From Virgisporangium aurantiacum (lineage in GTDB: Bacteria > Actinomycetota > Actinomycetes > Mycobacteriales > Micromonosporaceae), in the NCBI RefSeq assembly GCF_016863635.1, contig NZ_BOPG01000063.1, positions 1 through 64,000 on the forward strand: DNA of 64,000 nt. The letters run 5' to 3'. Positions 34,265 to 42,268 of this stretch are shown one piece after another. Within the stretch, counting starts at the first letter, position 1. Every line of letters begins with the position of its first letter. The notes below the pieces were generated by a model. That model made no database searches, was not told the origin of the DNA, and worked only from the letters and a program-made list of their open reading frames with translations. The position numbers were made by a program, and so were the translations under genes.

Positions 34265-35182
34265 CTACCGGTGGGCGAGGCCGATCAGTTCGCCGAGGTC
34301 GTAGATGGCCTCGCCGGTCCAGGCGATCGTGAACACCGCGAGGCCGACCGGTAACGCGCTCAGCGCCCACAGGTTGGCGCGGGCGCGCGGGCGGAGCAGC
34401 TCGGCGACGCGGCGCGGCACGACGCCGCCCGGCGCGGCGGCGTTGAGACCGGGGGCGCCGGCGTTCAGGCCGGGGGCGGTTCCGGCGGACGCCAGGGCGG
34501 CGGCGCCGATCGCGTGTGCGACCGTGCGCCGGCTGCCGACGGCGGCGGCGGCCTGCTCGTCGGCCGCCCGTTCGACGAGATAGCCGACGTGGCGGGCGAC
34601 CCAGCGCAGCGCCGGGTGCGCGGCGGCCGCGAGTTCCGCCGCACGGACGAGCCGGTGGTGCCCGCCGGCCAGGTGGGCGTTCTCGTGCGCCAGCAGCGCG
34701 TCGAACTGGCGGGCGGACAGCGTCGCGCGCATGCCGGTGGTCACCACGACGTGACCCGGGCGGCCCGGCACCGCGAACGCCGTCGCGGCGTCGTCGGGCA
34801 CCAGGACCAGACCCCCGGCGGCGGGTGCCTGCCGGCGGGCCCGGCGCAGCGCGGCGCGGTGGACGCGCCAGCGGTGCGCGACCGACCCGGTGGCGGCGGC
34901 CAGCAGGGCGACGCTCAGCCACGGTACCCACGCCACGTTCGCCGTGTCGTCGGCGACCACCCGGGACGACCAGCCGAACGTCTGCCCGACGACGGGCACC
35001 TCGGCCGCCGCGTGCAGCGCGAACACCGCGAGGTTCGCCATGCTCGCCACCGCGGCCGTGGCCGCCGTCCACGCCAGGACGCCGGCGGCCAGCGACGGCG
35101 CGAACCGGTCGGCGAGCAGCCGCACCACCGCGACGAACACCGGCGGCACGATCACGACGGACAGCAGGAAATGGTCGAACAC
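34265..35182 (-). CDS. M56 (BlaR1-like) membrane metallopeptidase, 305 aa
   Basis: Three N-terminal helices, then a zinc-peptidase loop with LLAHENAHLAGGHH (HExxH-type) and downstream ERAADEQAA. The C-terminus has an Ala/Pro-rich loop with a short duplicated GLNA(G/A)APG unit and a last helix. BlaR1/MecR1-like peptidases sense cell-wall stress and cleave a BlaI repressor. The BlaI gene lies divergently 56 bp away. The sensor penicillin-binding domain is missing, as in most actinobacterial M56 proteins. Confidence 0.9.
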   Translation of the reverse strand: MFDHFLLSVVIVPPVFVAVVRLLADRFAPSLAAGVLAWTAATAAVASMANLAVFALHAAAEVPVVGQTFGWSSRVVADDTANVAWVPWLSVALLAAATGSVAHRWRVHRAALRRARRQAPAAGGLVLVPDDAATAFAVPGRPGHVVVTTGMRATLSARQFDALLAHENAHLAGGHHRLVRAAELAAAAHPALRWVARHVGYLVERAADEQAAAAVGSRRTVAHAIGAAALASAGTAPGLNAGAPGLNAAAPGGVVPRRVAELLRPRARANLWALSALPVGLAVFTIAWTGEAIYDLGELIGLAHR

Positions 35183-35211
35183 GATCCCAGTGTGCCCGGG
35201 ACGCCCCGCGG

Positions 35212-35230
35212 CGGATACAGCGGATACAGT
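35212..35230. promoter_or_regulatory. Direct repeat at the M56/BlaI divergent promoter
   Basis: CGGATACAG is repeated head-to-tail (35212-35220 and 35221-35229), and the second copy provides the TACAGT -10 hexamer 8 nt before the BlaI ATG. It is the only repeat in the 56-bp divergent region and a likely BlaI binding site. Confidence 0.5.
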
Positions 35231-35238
35231 CGCTCGCG

Positions 35239-35628
35239 ATGGGTGCGACAGGGGGCCGTCGGCGACCGGGCCAACTCGAGGCGCAGGTCGTCACCGTGCT
35301 CAGCGCGTCACCCGAACCCCTGACGCCCGGCGAGGTCCGCGACCGCCTCGACCCCGCCGGAGCCCTCTCCTACAGCACCGTCGTCACCACGCTGACCCGG
35401 CTGTACGAGAACGGCGCGCTGCAGCGCCACCGCGACGGGCGGGCGTTCCGGTACAGCGCGGTCAGCAACGCGGCCGGGTTGGTCGCCGACCGCATGAGCC
35501 GCCTGCTGGCCGGCGAGCCCGACCGGACGTCGGTGCTGCGCCGCTTCGTCAGCACGCTCGACAGCGGAGACGAGCAGATCCTCCGCGACCTCCTCAGAGA
35601 CCACCCCGATCAGAAGATGCCCGAGTAG
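35239..35628 (+). CDS. BlaI/MecI-family repressor, 129 aa
   Basis: Winged-helix repressor: GQLEAQVVTVLSASPEPLTPGEVRDRLD, LSYSTVVTTLTRLYENGALQRHRDGRAFRYSAV, and a C-terminal dimer segment. It probably represses the divergent M56 peptidase gene and itself. ATG with TACAGT 8 nt upstream (leaderless). Convergent 19-bp overlap with acdS. Confidence 0.92.
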   Translation: MGATGGRRRPGQLEAQVVTVLSASPEPLTPGEVRDRLDPAGALSYSTVVTTLTRLYENGALQRHRDGRAFRYSAVSNAAGLVADRMSRLLAGEPDRTSVLRRFVSTLDSGDEQILRDLLRDHPDQKMPE

Positions 35629-36614
35629 GCGTTCAGCGCGGGCTGCCCGCCGAGATGGGCGTAAAGGACAGTGGACCCGGCGGGGATGTCGCCGGTGCGC
35701 ACCAGGTCGATCAGCCCGGCCATCGACTTGCCCTCGTACACCGGGTCGATGATCATGCCTTCGAGCCGGCCGGTGAGCCGGATCGCGTCGACGGTCGACC
35801 GCACCGGGATGCCGTAGACGTCGCCGGCCCAGCCTTCGAGCACCGTGATCTCGTCGGCGCGCAGGTCGCGCTTGAGGCCGATCAGGTCGGCGGTGTGCCG
35901 GGCGATCCGCTCGACCTGGGTTTTTGTCTTCTCCAAGGTCGCCGACGCGTCGATGCCGATCACGCGGCGGGGCCGGTCCTGGGTCGCGAAGCCCGCGATC
36001 ATCCCGGCGTGGGTGGACCCGGTGACGGTGCACACGACGATCGTGTCGAAGAAGACGCCCAGCGCCGCTTCCTGCTCCTCGACCTCGCGCGCCCAGTTGG
36101 CGAACCCGAGCCCGCCGAGCCGGTGCTCGGACGCACCGGCCGGGATCCCGTACGGGGTGCCGCCCGCGGCACGCACCTCGTCGAGAGCGCGCTCCCAGGA
36201 GTCGCGGATGCCGATGTCGAAGCCGGCCGGGTCGAGCCGCACGTCGGCGCCCATGATGCGGGACAGCAGGATGTTGCCGACCTTGTCGTTGACCGCGTCG
36301 GGCCAGTCGACCCACTTCTCCTGCACGAGCCGCGCCTTGAGGCCGAGCTTCGCCGCGACGGCCGCGACCTGCCGGGTGTGGTTGGACTGGTACCCGCCGA
36401 TCGACACGAGCGTGTCGGCGCCGCTGGCCAGGACGTCGGGCACGATGTACTCGAGCTTGCGGGTCTTGTTGCCGCCGTAGGCCAGCCCGGAGTTGCAGTC
36501 CTCCCGCTTCGCCCAGATCTGCGCGCCGCCCAGGTGCGCGGTGAGGCGGTCGAGGCGGTGCACGGGGCTTGGCCCGAACAGCAACGGGTAGCGGTCGAAG
36601 TCGTCGAGTGACAT
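35610..36614 (-). CDS. acdS: 1-aminocyclopropane-1-carboxylate deaminase, 334 aa
   Basis: PLP enzyme that splits ACC, the ethylene precursor, to ammonia and 2-oxobutanoate. The sequence tracks true AcdS closely: FDRYPLLFGPSPVHRL, AKREDCNSGLAYGGNKTRKLEY with PLP Lys 50, SIGGYQSNHTRQVAAVAA with catalytic Ser, CTVTGSTHAGM, IDPVYEGKSM (Tyr-Glu pair) and AHLGGQPALNAYS. The Tyr-Glu and Leu residues separate true ACC deaminases from D-cysteine desulfhydrases. It is second in an operon behind a GntR regulator. ATG 36614 follows AAGGGA; GTG 36629 overlaps the regulator stop. Confidence 0.93.
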   Translation of the reverse strand: MSLDDFDRYPLLFGPSPVHRLDRLTAHLGGAQIWAKREDCNSGLAYGGNKTRKLEYIVPDVLASGADTLVSIGGYQSNHTRQVAAVAAKLGLKARLVQEKWVDWPDAVNDKVGNILLSRIMGADVRLDPAGFDIGIRDSWERALDEVRAAGGTPYGIPAGASEHRLGGLGFANWAREVEEQEAALGVFFDTIVVCTVTGSTHAGMIAGFATQDRPRRVIGIDASATLEKTKTQVERIARHTADLIGLKRDLRADEITVLEGWAGDVYGIPVRSTVDAIRLTGRLEGMIIDPVYEGKSMAGLIDLVRTGDIPAGSTVLYAHLGGQPALNAYSGIF

Positions 36615-36625
36615 CGGGGATCCCT

Positions 36626-37267
36626 TCACGGCGTGAGCGTCAGCCAGTTGGCGCGGACCTCGGCGGCTGCACCGTCGGCGTCGCCCCGGCGGGCGAACTC
36701 GACGATGCGGGCGTGCTGCGCGACCGATTCGCGGCCGACCAGCGAGGCGAAGCGGACCCGCTCCATGCGGCGCAGCAGCGGGGTCACGTCGTCGAGGATC
36801 GCGGCCAGGAGGCGGTTGGCCGCGAGACCGACGAACACGCGGTGGAACGCATCGTCGGCCGCGATCGCGGCCTCGACGTCTGCGGTGGTCAGGGCCGTCG
36901 CGAAGGCGCGGTTCGCCGTTTCCATTTCAAGGCAATGTGACGCCGTGAGCAGCGGAACCGCCGTACGGGCGGCCAACTCGTGCATGCTCGCCGCGACCGC
37001 CTGCGCCTCCGCCGCCGCCCGGACGTCGAGCGGGGTGACCACGGTGCGGCTGCCCGGCCGGATCTGCACGAGGCCGGTCTTCTCCAGGTGGGCGAGCGCC
37101 TCGCGGACCGGCGTGCGGCTGACGCCGAGCCAGGCGCACAGGTCGGCGTCGACCAGGCGTTCGCCGGGTTCGAGCGTGCCGTCGACGATCGCGGTGCGCA
37201 GCATGGTGAACGCGCGCTCGCGCAGCAGCGTGCGGGGCGGCGGTGCGCTCGTGCGCGGGACCGGCAT
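36626..37267 (-). CDS. GntR-family regulator (FadR/FCD class), 213 aa
   Basis: Winged helix LLRERAFTMLRTAIVDGTLEPGERL ... WLGVSRTPVREALAHLEKTGLV, followed by the helical FCD ligand domain with DDAFHRVFVGLAANRL and QHARIVEFARRGD (metal/ligand His). It immediately precedes acdS, so it probably senses ACC or a related amino acid. ATG 37267 has TACCGT 7 nt upstream (leaderless), overlapped by a palindrome. Confidence 0.9.
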   Translation of the reverse strand: MPVPRTSAPPPRTLLRERAFTMLRTAIVDGTLEPGERLVDADLCAWLGVSRTPVREALAHLEKTGLVQIRPGSRTVVTPLDVRAAAEAQAVAASMHELAARTAVPLLTASHCLEMETANRAFATALTTADVEAAIAADDAFHRVFVGLAANRLLAAILDDVTPLLRRMERVRFASLVGRESVAQHARIVEFARRGDADGAAAEVRANWLTLTP

Positions 37268-37274
37268 GCAAAAT

Positions 37275-37292
37275 ACGGTATCCGATATATCG
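37275..37292 (-). promoter_or_regulatory. Promoter and candidate GntR operator before gntR-acdS
   Basis: The minus-strand -10 TACCGT is followed upstream by the perfect palindrome CGATATATCG (37283-37292). AT-rich palindromes next to the -10 suit FadR-type autoregulators. Assignment is inference. Confidence 0.5.
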
Positions 37293-37360
37293 CAGGAGGA
37301 AAGGCTCGCGTGGTTCCGGCTGAGTAAGGTGCAGGCAGGAAACTTTTCGAGGGAGCCGTC

Positions 37361-37756
37361 GTGAGCCATCCCTACATGCAGTGCCCGCGGTGCCGCGGGC
37401 CGATGCAGTCCTACCCGCGCAGCGGCGTACAGATCGAGCAGTGCACCCAGTGCCGCGGCATCTTCCTCGACGAGGCGGAGCTGGCCACGTTGGGCCGCAA
37501 CGAGGCCCAGTGGGGTCCCGGCGGCATGCCGCCCGGTGGCCCCGGCCCGGGCCCGGGTCCCGGCCCCGGGTACGGCGGTTACGGCGGCGGCTACGGCCAG
37601 GGTCCCGGCGGATACGGGCCCGGCCCCGGTCCGGGCCCCGGCTACGGATACGGCGGCGGCTACGCCGGCGGATACGGACCGCAGGGGCCGGTCTGGGGCT
37701 CGATGGACCCCGACAACCCGGCGCCCCCACCCGACCCACCGCCGCAGGAGCGCTAG
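37361..37756 (+). CDS. TFIIB-type zinc-ribbon protein with Gly-Pro-Tyr repeat tail, 131 aa
   Basis: The zf-TFIIB domain is at residues 6-42: MQCPRCRGPM, IEQCTQCRGIFLDEAEL with the Cys4 ligands. The rest is low complexity (GPGPGPGPGYGG, YGGGYAGGYG). Such zinc-ribbon/Gly-rich proteins are common in actinobacteria with no established role. GTG start follows GAGGGAG. Confidence 0.85.
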   Translation: MSHPYMQCPRCRGPMQSYPRSGVQIEQCTQCRGIFLDEAELATLGRNEAQWGPGGMPPGGPGPGPGPGPGYGGYGGGYGQGPGGYGPGPGPGPGYGYGGGYAGGYGPQGPVWGSMDPDNPAPPPDPPPQER

Positions 37757-37761
37757 CACCG

Positions 37762-37926
37762 AGCGCCTGTTTGGAAAGGGGGGCCGAGTCGAGGCGAGGT
37801 CCAGGCGGCGATCCGGCAAGGCGCGGATTTGTCCCGATACCGGTGTTGTATCGGGGCGAATCCGTAACGCCGCCGGTCGTCGGCTGGGCCCGCCGCAGGC
37901 CGGCCATCCCTTTCCAAACAGGCGCT
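37762..37926. repeat. 165-bp long imperfect palindrome
   Basis: Outer arms AGCGCCTGTTTGGAAAGGG (37762-37780) and CCCTTTCCAAACAGGCGCT (37908-37926) are perfectly complementary. Inner arms GGATTTGTCCCGATAC and GTATCGGGGCGAATCC match with two mismatches around a 7-nt tip. The hexamer GCACCG occurs just outside both ends, a possible target duplication. No gene inside. It looks like a non-autonomous mobile palindrome. Confidence 0.75.
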
Positions 37927-37929
37927 TGC

Positions 37930-37963
37930 ACCGTCCGCTGACGTCATCGCGTCAGCGGACGGT
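37930..37963. promoter_or_regulatory. 14-bp inverted repeat before the FAD monooxygenase
   Basis: ACCGTCCGCTGACG and CGTCAGCGGACGGT are perfect inverted repeats six bases apart; CCGTCAGCGG recurs at 37971-37980. Position, 38 bp before the gene, suggests an operator, but no regulator gene is adjacent. A transcription terminator for the palindrome region is the alternative. Confidence 0.5.
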
Positions 37964-38000
37964 TCGTGACCCGTCAGCGGGCGCCGCGACGCTGCCGGAC

Positions 38001-39155
38001 ATGAAGAACACCACGGTCCTCATCTCCGGCGCCAGCATCGCCGGCCCCGCCCTCGCCTACTGGCTGACCCGCTACGGGTACACCGTCACCGTCGTCGAGC
38101 GGGCGCCCGCGCTCCGCACCGGCGGGCAGGCCGTCGACTTCAAGGGCGAGATCCACCGCACCGTGCTGGCGCGGATGGGCATCCTCGACGACGTCCGCAA
38201 GCACGCCACCGGCGGCCGCGACATGGCGATCGTCGACGCCGACGGCCGCACCCGGGCGGTCATCCCCGGCACGTTCACCGGCGGCGACATCGAGATCAGG
38301 CGCGGCGACCTGTCGCGGCTGCTCTACGAACGCACGGTCGGCTCCTGCGAGTACCTGTTCGGCGATTCCGTCACCGCGTTGACCGAGACGGCCGGCGGGG
38401 TGGACGTCACGTTCCGGAACGCCGCGCCGCGCACGTTCGACCTGGTGGTCGGCGCCGACGGCATCCACTCGAACGTGCGCCGGCTGGCGTTCGGGCCGGA
38501 ACAGGACTTCGTCACCCACCTCGGCTACCACTACGCGCTGGTCGACCTCGGCCTCGAAAACGGCGAATCGCAGATGTACAACGAGCCCGGCCGGATGGTC
38601 GCGACCGGCGGGCCGAAGGCGCCGGCGTTCTTCGTGTTCGCCGCTCCCCCGCTGGAGTACGACCGCTTCGACACCGCGCAGCAGAAGCGGATCCTCGCCG
38701 ACACCTACCGCGGCGCGAAGTGGCGGGTGCCCGACCTGCTGGCCCGGCTGCCGGAGGCCACCGACGTGACGCTCGACTCGATCAGCAAGGTGTTCATGCC
38801 GACGTTCTCGACGGGACGCGTCGTGCTGCTCGGCGACTCCGCGTACGGCAACACGCTCGGCGGGTTCGGTACCGGGCTCGCGATCGTCGGCGCGTACGTG
38901 CTCGCGGGCGAACTGCTGGCGGCCGGTGGCGACCACACGGCGGCGTTCGCCCGCTACGACGAGCTGTTCCGCCGCTACTCGAAGGTGTCGCAGAAGGGGA
39001 ACGCCGGCCCGTTCCTGGCGCCGCCGAGCCGGCTGCGCATCGCCATGCGCGACCGTATGTTCACATCGACGCGGCTGCTCGCGATGATGATGAAGATGAC
39101 CGATTCGTTCGCGACGAACATCGAGCTCACCGACTATGCCCGGTACGAGTCGTGA
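38001..39155 (+). CDS. FAD-dependent monooxygenase, 384 aa
   Basis: PHBH-type flavoprotein hydroxylase: N-terminal VLISGASIAGPALAYWL (FAD ADP-binding), FDLVVGADGIHSNVRRLAF (DG motif), and RVVLLGDSAYGNTLGGFGTGLAI (second FAD motif with GDS in place of GDA). It hydroxylates or epoxidises an aromatic or polyketide-like substrate, often in resistance or degradation. Convergent 29-bp overlap with the HAD gene. Confidence 0.92.
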   Translation: MKNTTVLISGASIAGPALAYWLTRYGYTVTVVERAPALRTGGQAVDFKGEIHRTVLARMGILDDVRKHATGGRDMAIVDADGRTRAVIPGTFTGGDIEIRRGDLSRLLYERTVGSCEYLFGDSVTALTETAGGVDVTFRNAAPRTFDLVVGADGIHSNVRRLAFGPEQDFVTHLGYHYALVDLGLENGESQMYNEPGRMVATGGPKAPAFFVFAAPPLEYDRFDTAQQKRILADTYRGAKWRVPDLLARLPEATDVTLDSISKVFMPTFSTGRVVLLGDSAYGNTLGGFGTGLAIVGAYVLAGELLAAGGDHTAAFARYDELFRRYSKVSQKGNAGPFLAPPSRLRIAMRDRMFTSTRLLAMMMKMTDSFATNIELTDYARYES

Positions 39156-39777
39156 GCTCATCGCGGAGGGCGTCGACGTCGGCGCAGATCGTCGACGCCC
39201 CCGCCGTCGCGAGCTCGCCCGGCACGGCGTAGCCCCAGGCGACGCCGAGGCAGGACAGGCCGTTGGCCCGGGCGCCGACGACGTCGTGCGAGCGGTCGCC
39301 GACCATCACGGCGTCGGCCGGACCGCCGAGGCGGGCCAGCGCGACCCGCACCACGTCGGCCTTCGTGGGCCGGGTCTTCTCGACCGTCTCGCCGCACACC
39401 GTGTGGAACAGCGACGCCCAGCCGTTCGCGGCGACGATCTGCTCGGCGAACCGCTCCAGCTTGCTGGTCGCGACGGCGAGCACCACGCCCGCGGCGGCCA
39501 GGTCGCGCAGCAGGGTGTCGATCCCGGCGAACGGTCGGTGGGTGGGCAGCGCGTGCTCGACGTAGATCCGCCGGTACACCGGCACGATCGCCTCGGCCGT
39601 CGCGGCGCCGACCAACGGCGGCAGCGACGTGTGCAGCGGCGGGCCGAGCAGGTCGCGGCCCAGCCCACCGGGCGGTTCGGGGACACCCAGCTCCGCGAAC
39701 GCGAGGCGCATCGAACTCAGGATGCCGTCGGCCGAGTCGATGAGGGTGCCGTCGAGGTCGAACAGGATCGTTGTCAC
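39127..39777 (-). CDS. HAD-superfamily phosphatase (phosphoglycolate-phosphatase-like), 216 aa
   Basis: Motif I ILFDLDGTLIDSADG (nucleophile Asp), motif II VLAVATSKLER (Thr/Ser), motif III Lys KTRPTKADVV, and motif IV VMVGDRSHDVVGARA. The cap domain lies between I and II. Substrate likely a small phosphomonoester. GTG start with TATCGT 6 nt upstream (leaderless). Only 23 bp separate it from the divergent gene. Confidence 0.92.
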   Translation of the reverse strand: MTTILFDLDGTLIDSADGILSSMRLAFAELGVPEPPGGLGRDLLGPPLHTSLPPLVGAATAEAIVPVYRRIYVEHALPTHRPFAGIDTLLRDLAAAGVVLAVATSKLERFAEQIVAANGWASLFHTVCGETVEKTRPTKADVVRVALARLGGPADAVMVGDRSHDVVGARANGLSCLGVAWGYAVPGELATAGASTICADVDALRDELTTRTGHSR

Positions 39778-39783
39778 CGGTGC

Positions 39784-39793
39784 ACGATAAGGT
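39784..39793. promoter_or_regulatory. Overlapping divergent leaderless promoters
   Basis: ACGATAAGGT contains, on the minus strand, TATCGT 6 nt before the HAD GTG (39777) and, on the plus strand, TAAGGT 7 nt before the GTG at 39801. The two -10 hexamers overlap, so only one polymerase can occupy the 23-bp gap at a time. Confidence 0.65.
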
Positions 39794-39800
39794 TCGCCAG

Positions 39801-40499
39801 GTGAGCGAGGACGAGAAGGTCATCGCCGAGATGACCGAGGGTGGGGTGCTGGCGGCACTCCGGTGGGCGGCGCTGTCCGCGTACACGCGGGCGTGGGCCG
39901 ACTTCGACCCCGACACGGGGCACAGCCAGACGGTCCTCGGGATCATCGCCCACACGCTGCTGGCCGACCGGCAGGACCGGGTGTTCCGGCTGGAGAAGTA
40001 CGCCGAGAACGACGCGGTGCTCCTGGCCGGGCTGCTGCCGAGCGAGCAGGAGTCGCTGCCGAACGTCGCCGGCGTGGAGCGGGCCGACCTGAACGGCTCG
40101 CCGGCGTGGCAGTTCCGCCAGTACCGCTGGTTCGTCAGCTCGTTCGAGCACGGCCGGGTCCACGAGATCTCCTGGGGCCGGAAGAGCCCGACCAAGCGCA
40201 GGATCGCCGCGGAGACCGGCGACAGCAGCCCGGATCAGTTCGTGCTCCCGGGCATGTTCGATCTGCCCGGCGGTTACGCCCTCGACCCGGTGACCGTGCG
40301 CGACCTGCTCGACGCCCGCTCCCCCGTGGTCAGCACGGTGCTCACCCACAGCATCGACCCGCACACCGGCGCGATCGAGCTGTTCCTCGGCCGGCCGCGG
40401 CTCAACAGCGACGGCGGCGGGTCCTGGATGTGGCTGCGCCCGCTGCTGCCCCGCGACGGCGCGTCGGTCTCTACTGAAGGCCGGATCGCACCGACGTGA
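39801..40499 (+). CDS. Hypothetical protein, 232 aa
   Basis: I do not recognise a family. N-terminal helices (EDEKVIAEMTEGGVLAALRWAALSAYTRA) and a mixed alpha/beta remainder with no metal or nucleotide motif; Trp and Phe are common. Cytoplasmic. Start fixed by TAAGGT 7 nt upstream. Ends 29 bp inside the CoA-binding protein gene on the other strand. Confidence 0.7.
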   Translation: MSEDEKVIAEMTEGGVLAALRWAALSAYTRAWADFDPDTGHSQTVLGIIAHTLLADRQDRVFRLEKYAENDAVLLAGLLPSEQESLPNVAGVERADLNGSPAWQFRQYRWFVSSFEHGRVHEISWGRKSPTKRRIAAETGDSSPDQFVLPGMFDLPGGYALDPVTVRDLLDARSPVVSTVLTHSIDPHTGAIELFLGRPRLNSDGGGSWMWLRPLLPRDGASVSTEGRIAPT

Positions 40500-40950
40500 T
40501 GCGCTGCGTGTTGAACCCGAGCCAGTGCATGCGGCCCCGGTAGCGGGCGTGCTCGATCTTGAGGCAGCGGTCGACCACCACGTCGAGCCCGTCGTCCGCG
40601 GCGATCTTCGTGCCCTCGGCGTTGATCACGCCGAACTGGCACCAGAGCGAGCCGGCCTTGATCGTCACAGCGTCGCGGGCGATTCCCGGTAGGGCGTCGG
40701 GCGCGCGGAAGACGTTGACGATGTCGACCGGAACCGGGACGTCGAGCAGGCTCGGGTAGCTGGTCTCGCCGAGGATCGTCTTCTCGCGCGGGTTCACCGG
40801 CACGACGCGGTAGCCGTGCCGCTTGAGGTAGTAGCCGACGAAGTTGCTCGCGCGCAGTTCGTTGCCCGACAGGCCGACGATCGCGACCGTCTTCGCGGTG
40901 TGGATCACCCGCTGGATCGTCGCCACGTCCTGGTACTTCGCCACATCCAT
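40471..40950 (-). CDS. CoA-binding domain protein (YccU-like), 159 aa
   Basis: CoA_binding Rossmann domain: TVAIVGLSGNELRASNFVGYYLKRHGYRVVPVNPRE, GETSYPSLLDVPVPVDIVNVF, and WCQFGVINAEGTKIAADDGLDVVVDRCLKIEHAR. It follows metY with the start 1-2 bp beyond its stop, so it is the third gene of the methionine operon. YccU-like proteins often neighbour O-acetylhomoserine sulfhydrylase in actinobacteria, but their reaction is not established. GTG 40959 is an alternative start. Confidence 0.9.
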   Translation of the reverse strand: MDVAKYQDVATIQRVIHTAKTVAIVGLSGNELRASNFVGYYLKRHGYRVVPVNPREKTILGETSYPSLLDVPVPVDIVNVFRAPDALPGIARDAVTIKAGSLWCQFGVINAEGTKIAADDGLDVVVDRCLKIEHARYRGRMHWLGFNTQRITSVRSGLQ

Positions 40951-40951
40951 G

Positions 40952-42268
40952 TCACTCACCCGCCGCCACCTTCGCGAAGCCCTGCTCCAGGTCCCAGATC
41001 AGATCGTCGACCGACTCGGTGCCCACCGACAACCGCACCGTGCCGGGCCCGACGCCCGCCGCGGCCAGTTCCTCGTCGCCGAGTTGGCGGTGCGTGGTGC
41101 TGGCCGGGTGGATGATCAGGCTCTTCGCGTCGCCGACGTTCGCGAGGTGCGACCAGAGCGACACGCCGCGGATGAGGTCCTGCCCGCCGGTGCGGCCGCC
41201 GGCGCAGTCGAACGAGAACACCGCGCCCGCGCCGAGCGGCAGGTACTTCTCGACCAGCGGCCGGTACCTGCTCGCGGGCAGCCCGCCGTAGGTGACGTTC
41301 GACGCCAGCGGGTGCGCGTCGAGAAATGCCGCGACGGCGAGCGCGTTGGTGACGTGCCGCTCCATCCGCAACGACAGCGTCTCCAGCCCCTGCAGGAACA
41401 GGAACGCGTTGAACGGCGAGAGGGCGCCACCGAGGTCGCGCAGCGTCTCGGCGCGCAGCTTCATCAGGTAGCCGTAGCTGCCGAACGTCTCGTGGAACTG
41501 CAGGCCGTGGTAGGCCGGCGACGGCTCGGCGATCACCGGGAACCGCCCGTTGGACCAGTTGAACGTGCCCGCCTCGACGACCACGCCGCCGATGCTCGTG
41601 CCGTGGCCGCCGATGAACTTCGTGGCCGAGTGGATGACGATGTCGGCGCCCCACTCGATCGGGCGGCACAGGTACGGCGTGGCGAACGTGTTGTCGACCA
41701 TCAGCGGCAGGTCGTGCTCGTGCGCGATGCCCGCCACGGTCTCGATGTCGAGGACGTTGCCGCCCGGGTTGCCGATCGTCTCGCCGAAGAACGCCTTCGT
41801 GTTGTCCCGCACGGCGCTCCGCCACGCGTCGGGATCGTCGGGGTCGACCCACGTCAGTTCGACGTTCATCTTGCGCAGCAGGTGCTTGAACTGGTTGACG
41901 GTTCCGCCGTAGAGCGCCGAGCTCGACACCACGTGGTCGCCCGGCTGCAGCAGCGTGAACAGCGAGGCCGCCTGCGCGGCGATGCCGCTGGAGAACGCGA
42001 CCGCGCCCATCCCGCCCTCGAGGTTCGCGACCCGCTCCTCGAACACCGCGACGGTCGGGTTCATGATGCGCGAGTACGTGTTGCCGTACTCCTGAAGGTT
42101 GAAGTAGGCCGCCGCCGACTCGGGATCCTCGAACACGTAGCTGGTGGTCTGGAAGATGGGCACCGCGCGGGCGCCCGTGTTCGGGTCGGGCCGCTGCCCG
42201 GCGTGCAGCTGCCGGGTCTCGAAGCCGAACACGCGGTCTTCCTCGGTGCGGAACGGTTCGTCAGTCAC
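40952..42268 (-). CDS. metY: O-acetylhomoserine aminocarboxypropyltransferase, 438 aa
   Basis: PLP enzyme that turns O-acetylhomoserine and sulfide into homocysteine, direct sulfhydrylation. Cys/Met-metabolism fold: FETRQLHAGQRPDPNTGARAVPIFQTTSYVF, GNTYSRIMNPTVAVFEERVA, HVVSSSALYGGTVNQF, MVDNTFATPYLCRPIEWGAD and Schiff-base Lys in HSATKFIGGHG (~residue 213). The length of about 440 aa with the inserted region is that of MetY rather than MetB. GTG start overlaps the metX stop (GTGA). Confidence 0.95.
   Translation of the reverse strand: MTDEPFRTEEDRVFGFETRQLHAGQRPDPNTGARAVPIFQTTSYVFEDPESAAAYFNLQEYGNTYSRIMNPTVAVFEERVANLEGGMGAVAFSSGIAAQAASLFTLLQPGDHVVSSSALYGGTVNQFKHLLRKMNVELTWVDPDDPDAWRSAVRDNTKAFFGETIGNPGGNVLDIETVAGIAHEHDLPLMVDNTFATPYLCRPIEWGADIVIHSATKFIGGHGTSIGGVVVEAGTFNWSNGRFPVIAEPSPAYHGLQFHETFGSYGYLMKLRAETLRDLGGALSPFNAFLFLQGLETLSLRMERHVTNALAVAAFLDAHPLASNVTYGGLPASRYRPLVEKYLPLGAGAVFSFDCAGGRTGGQDLIRGVSLWSHLANVGDAKSLIIHPASTTHRQLGDEELAAAGVGPGTVRLSVGTESVDDLIWDLEQGFAKVAAGE

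Noticed and set aside
37753..37947. Minus-strand frame across the 165-bp palindrome
   Set aside because: Made of palindrome sequence; no start signal and no conserved composition.
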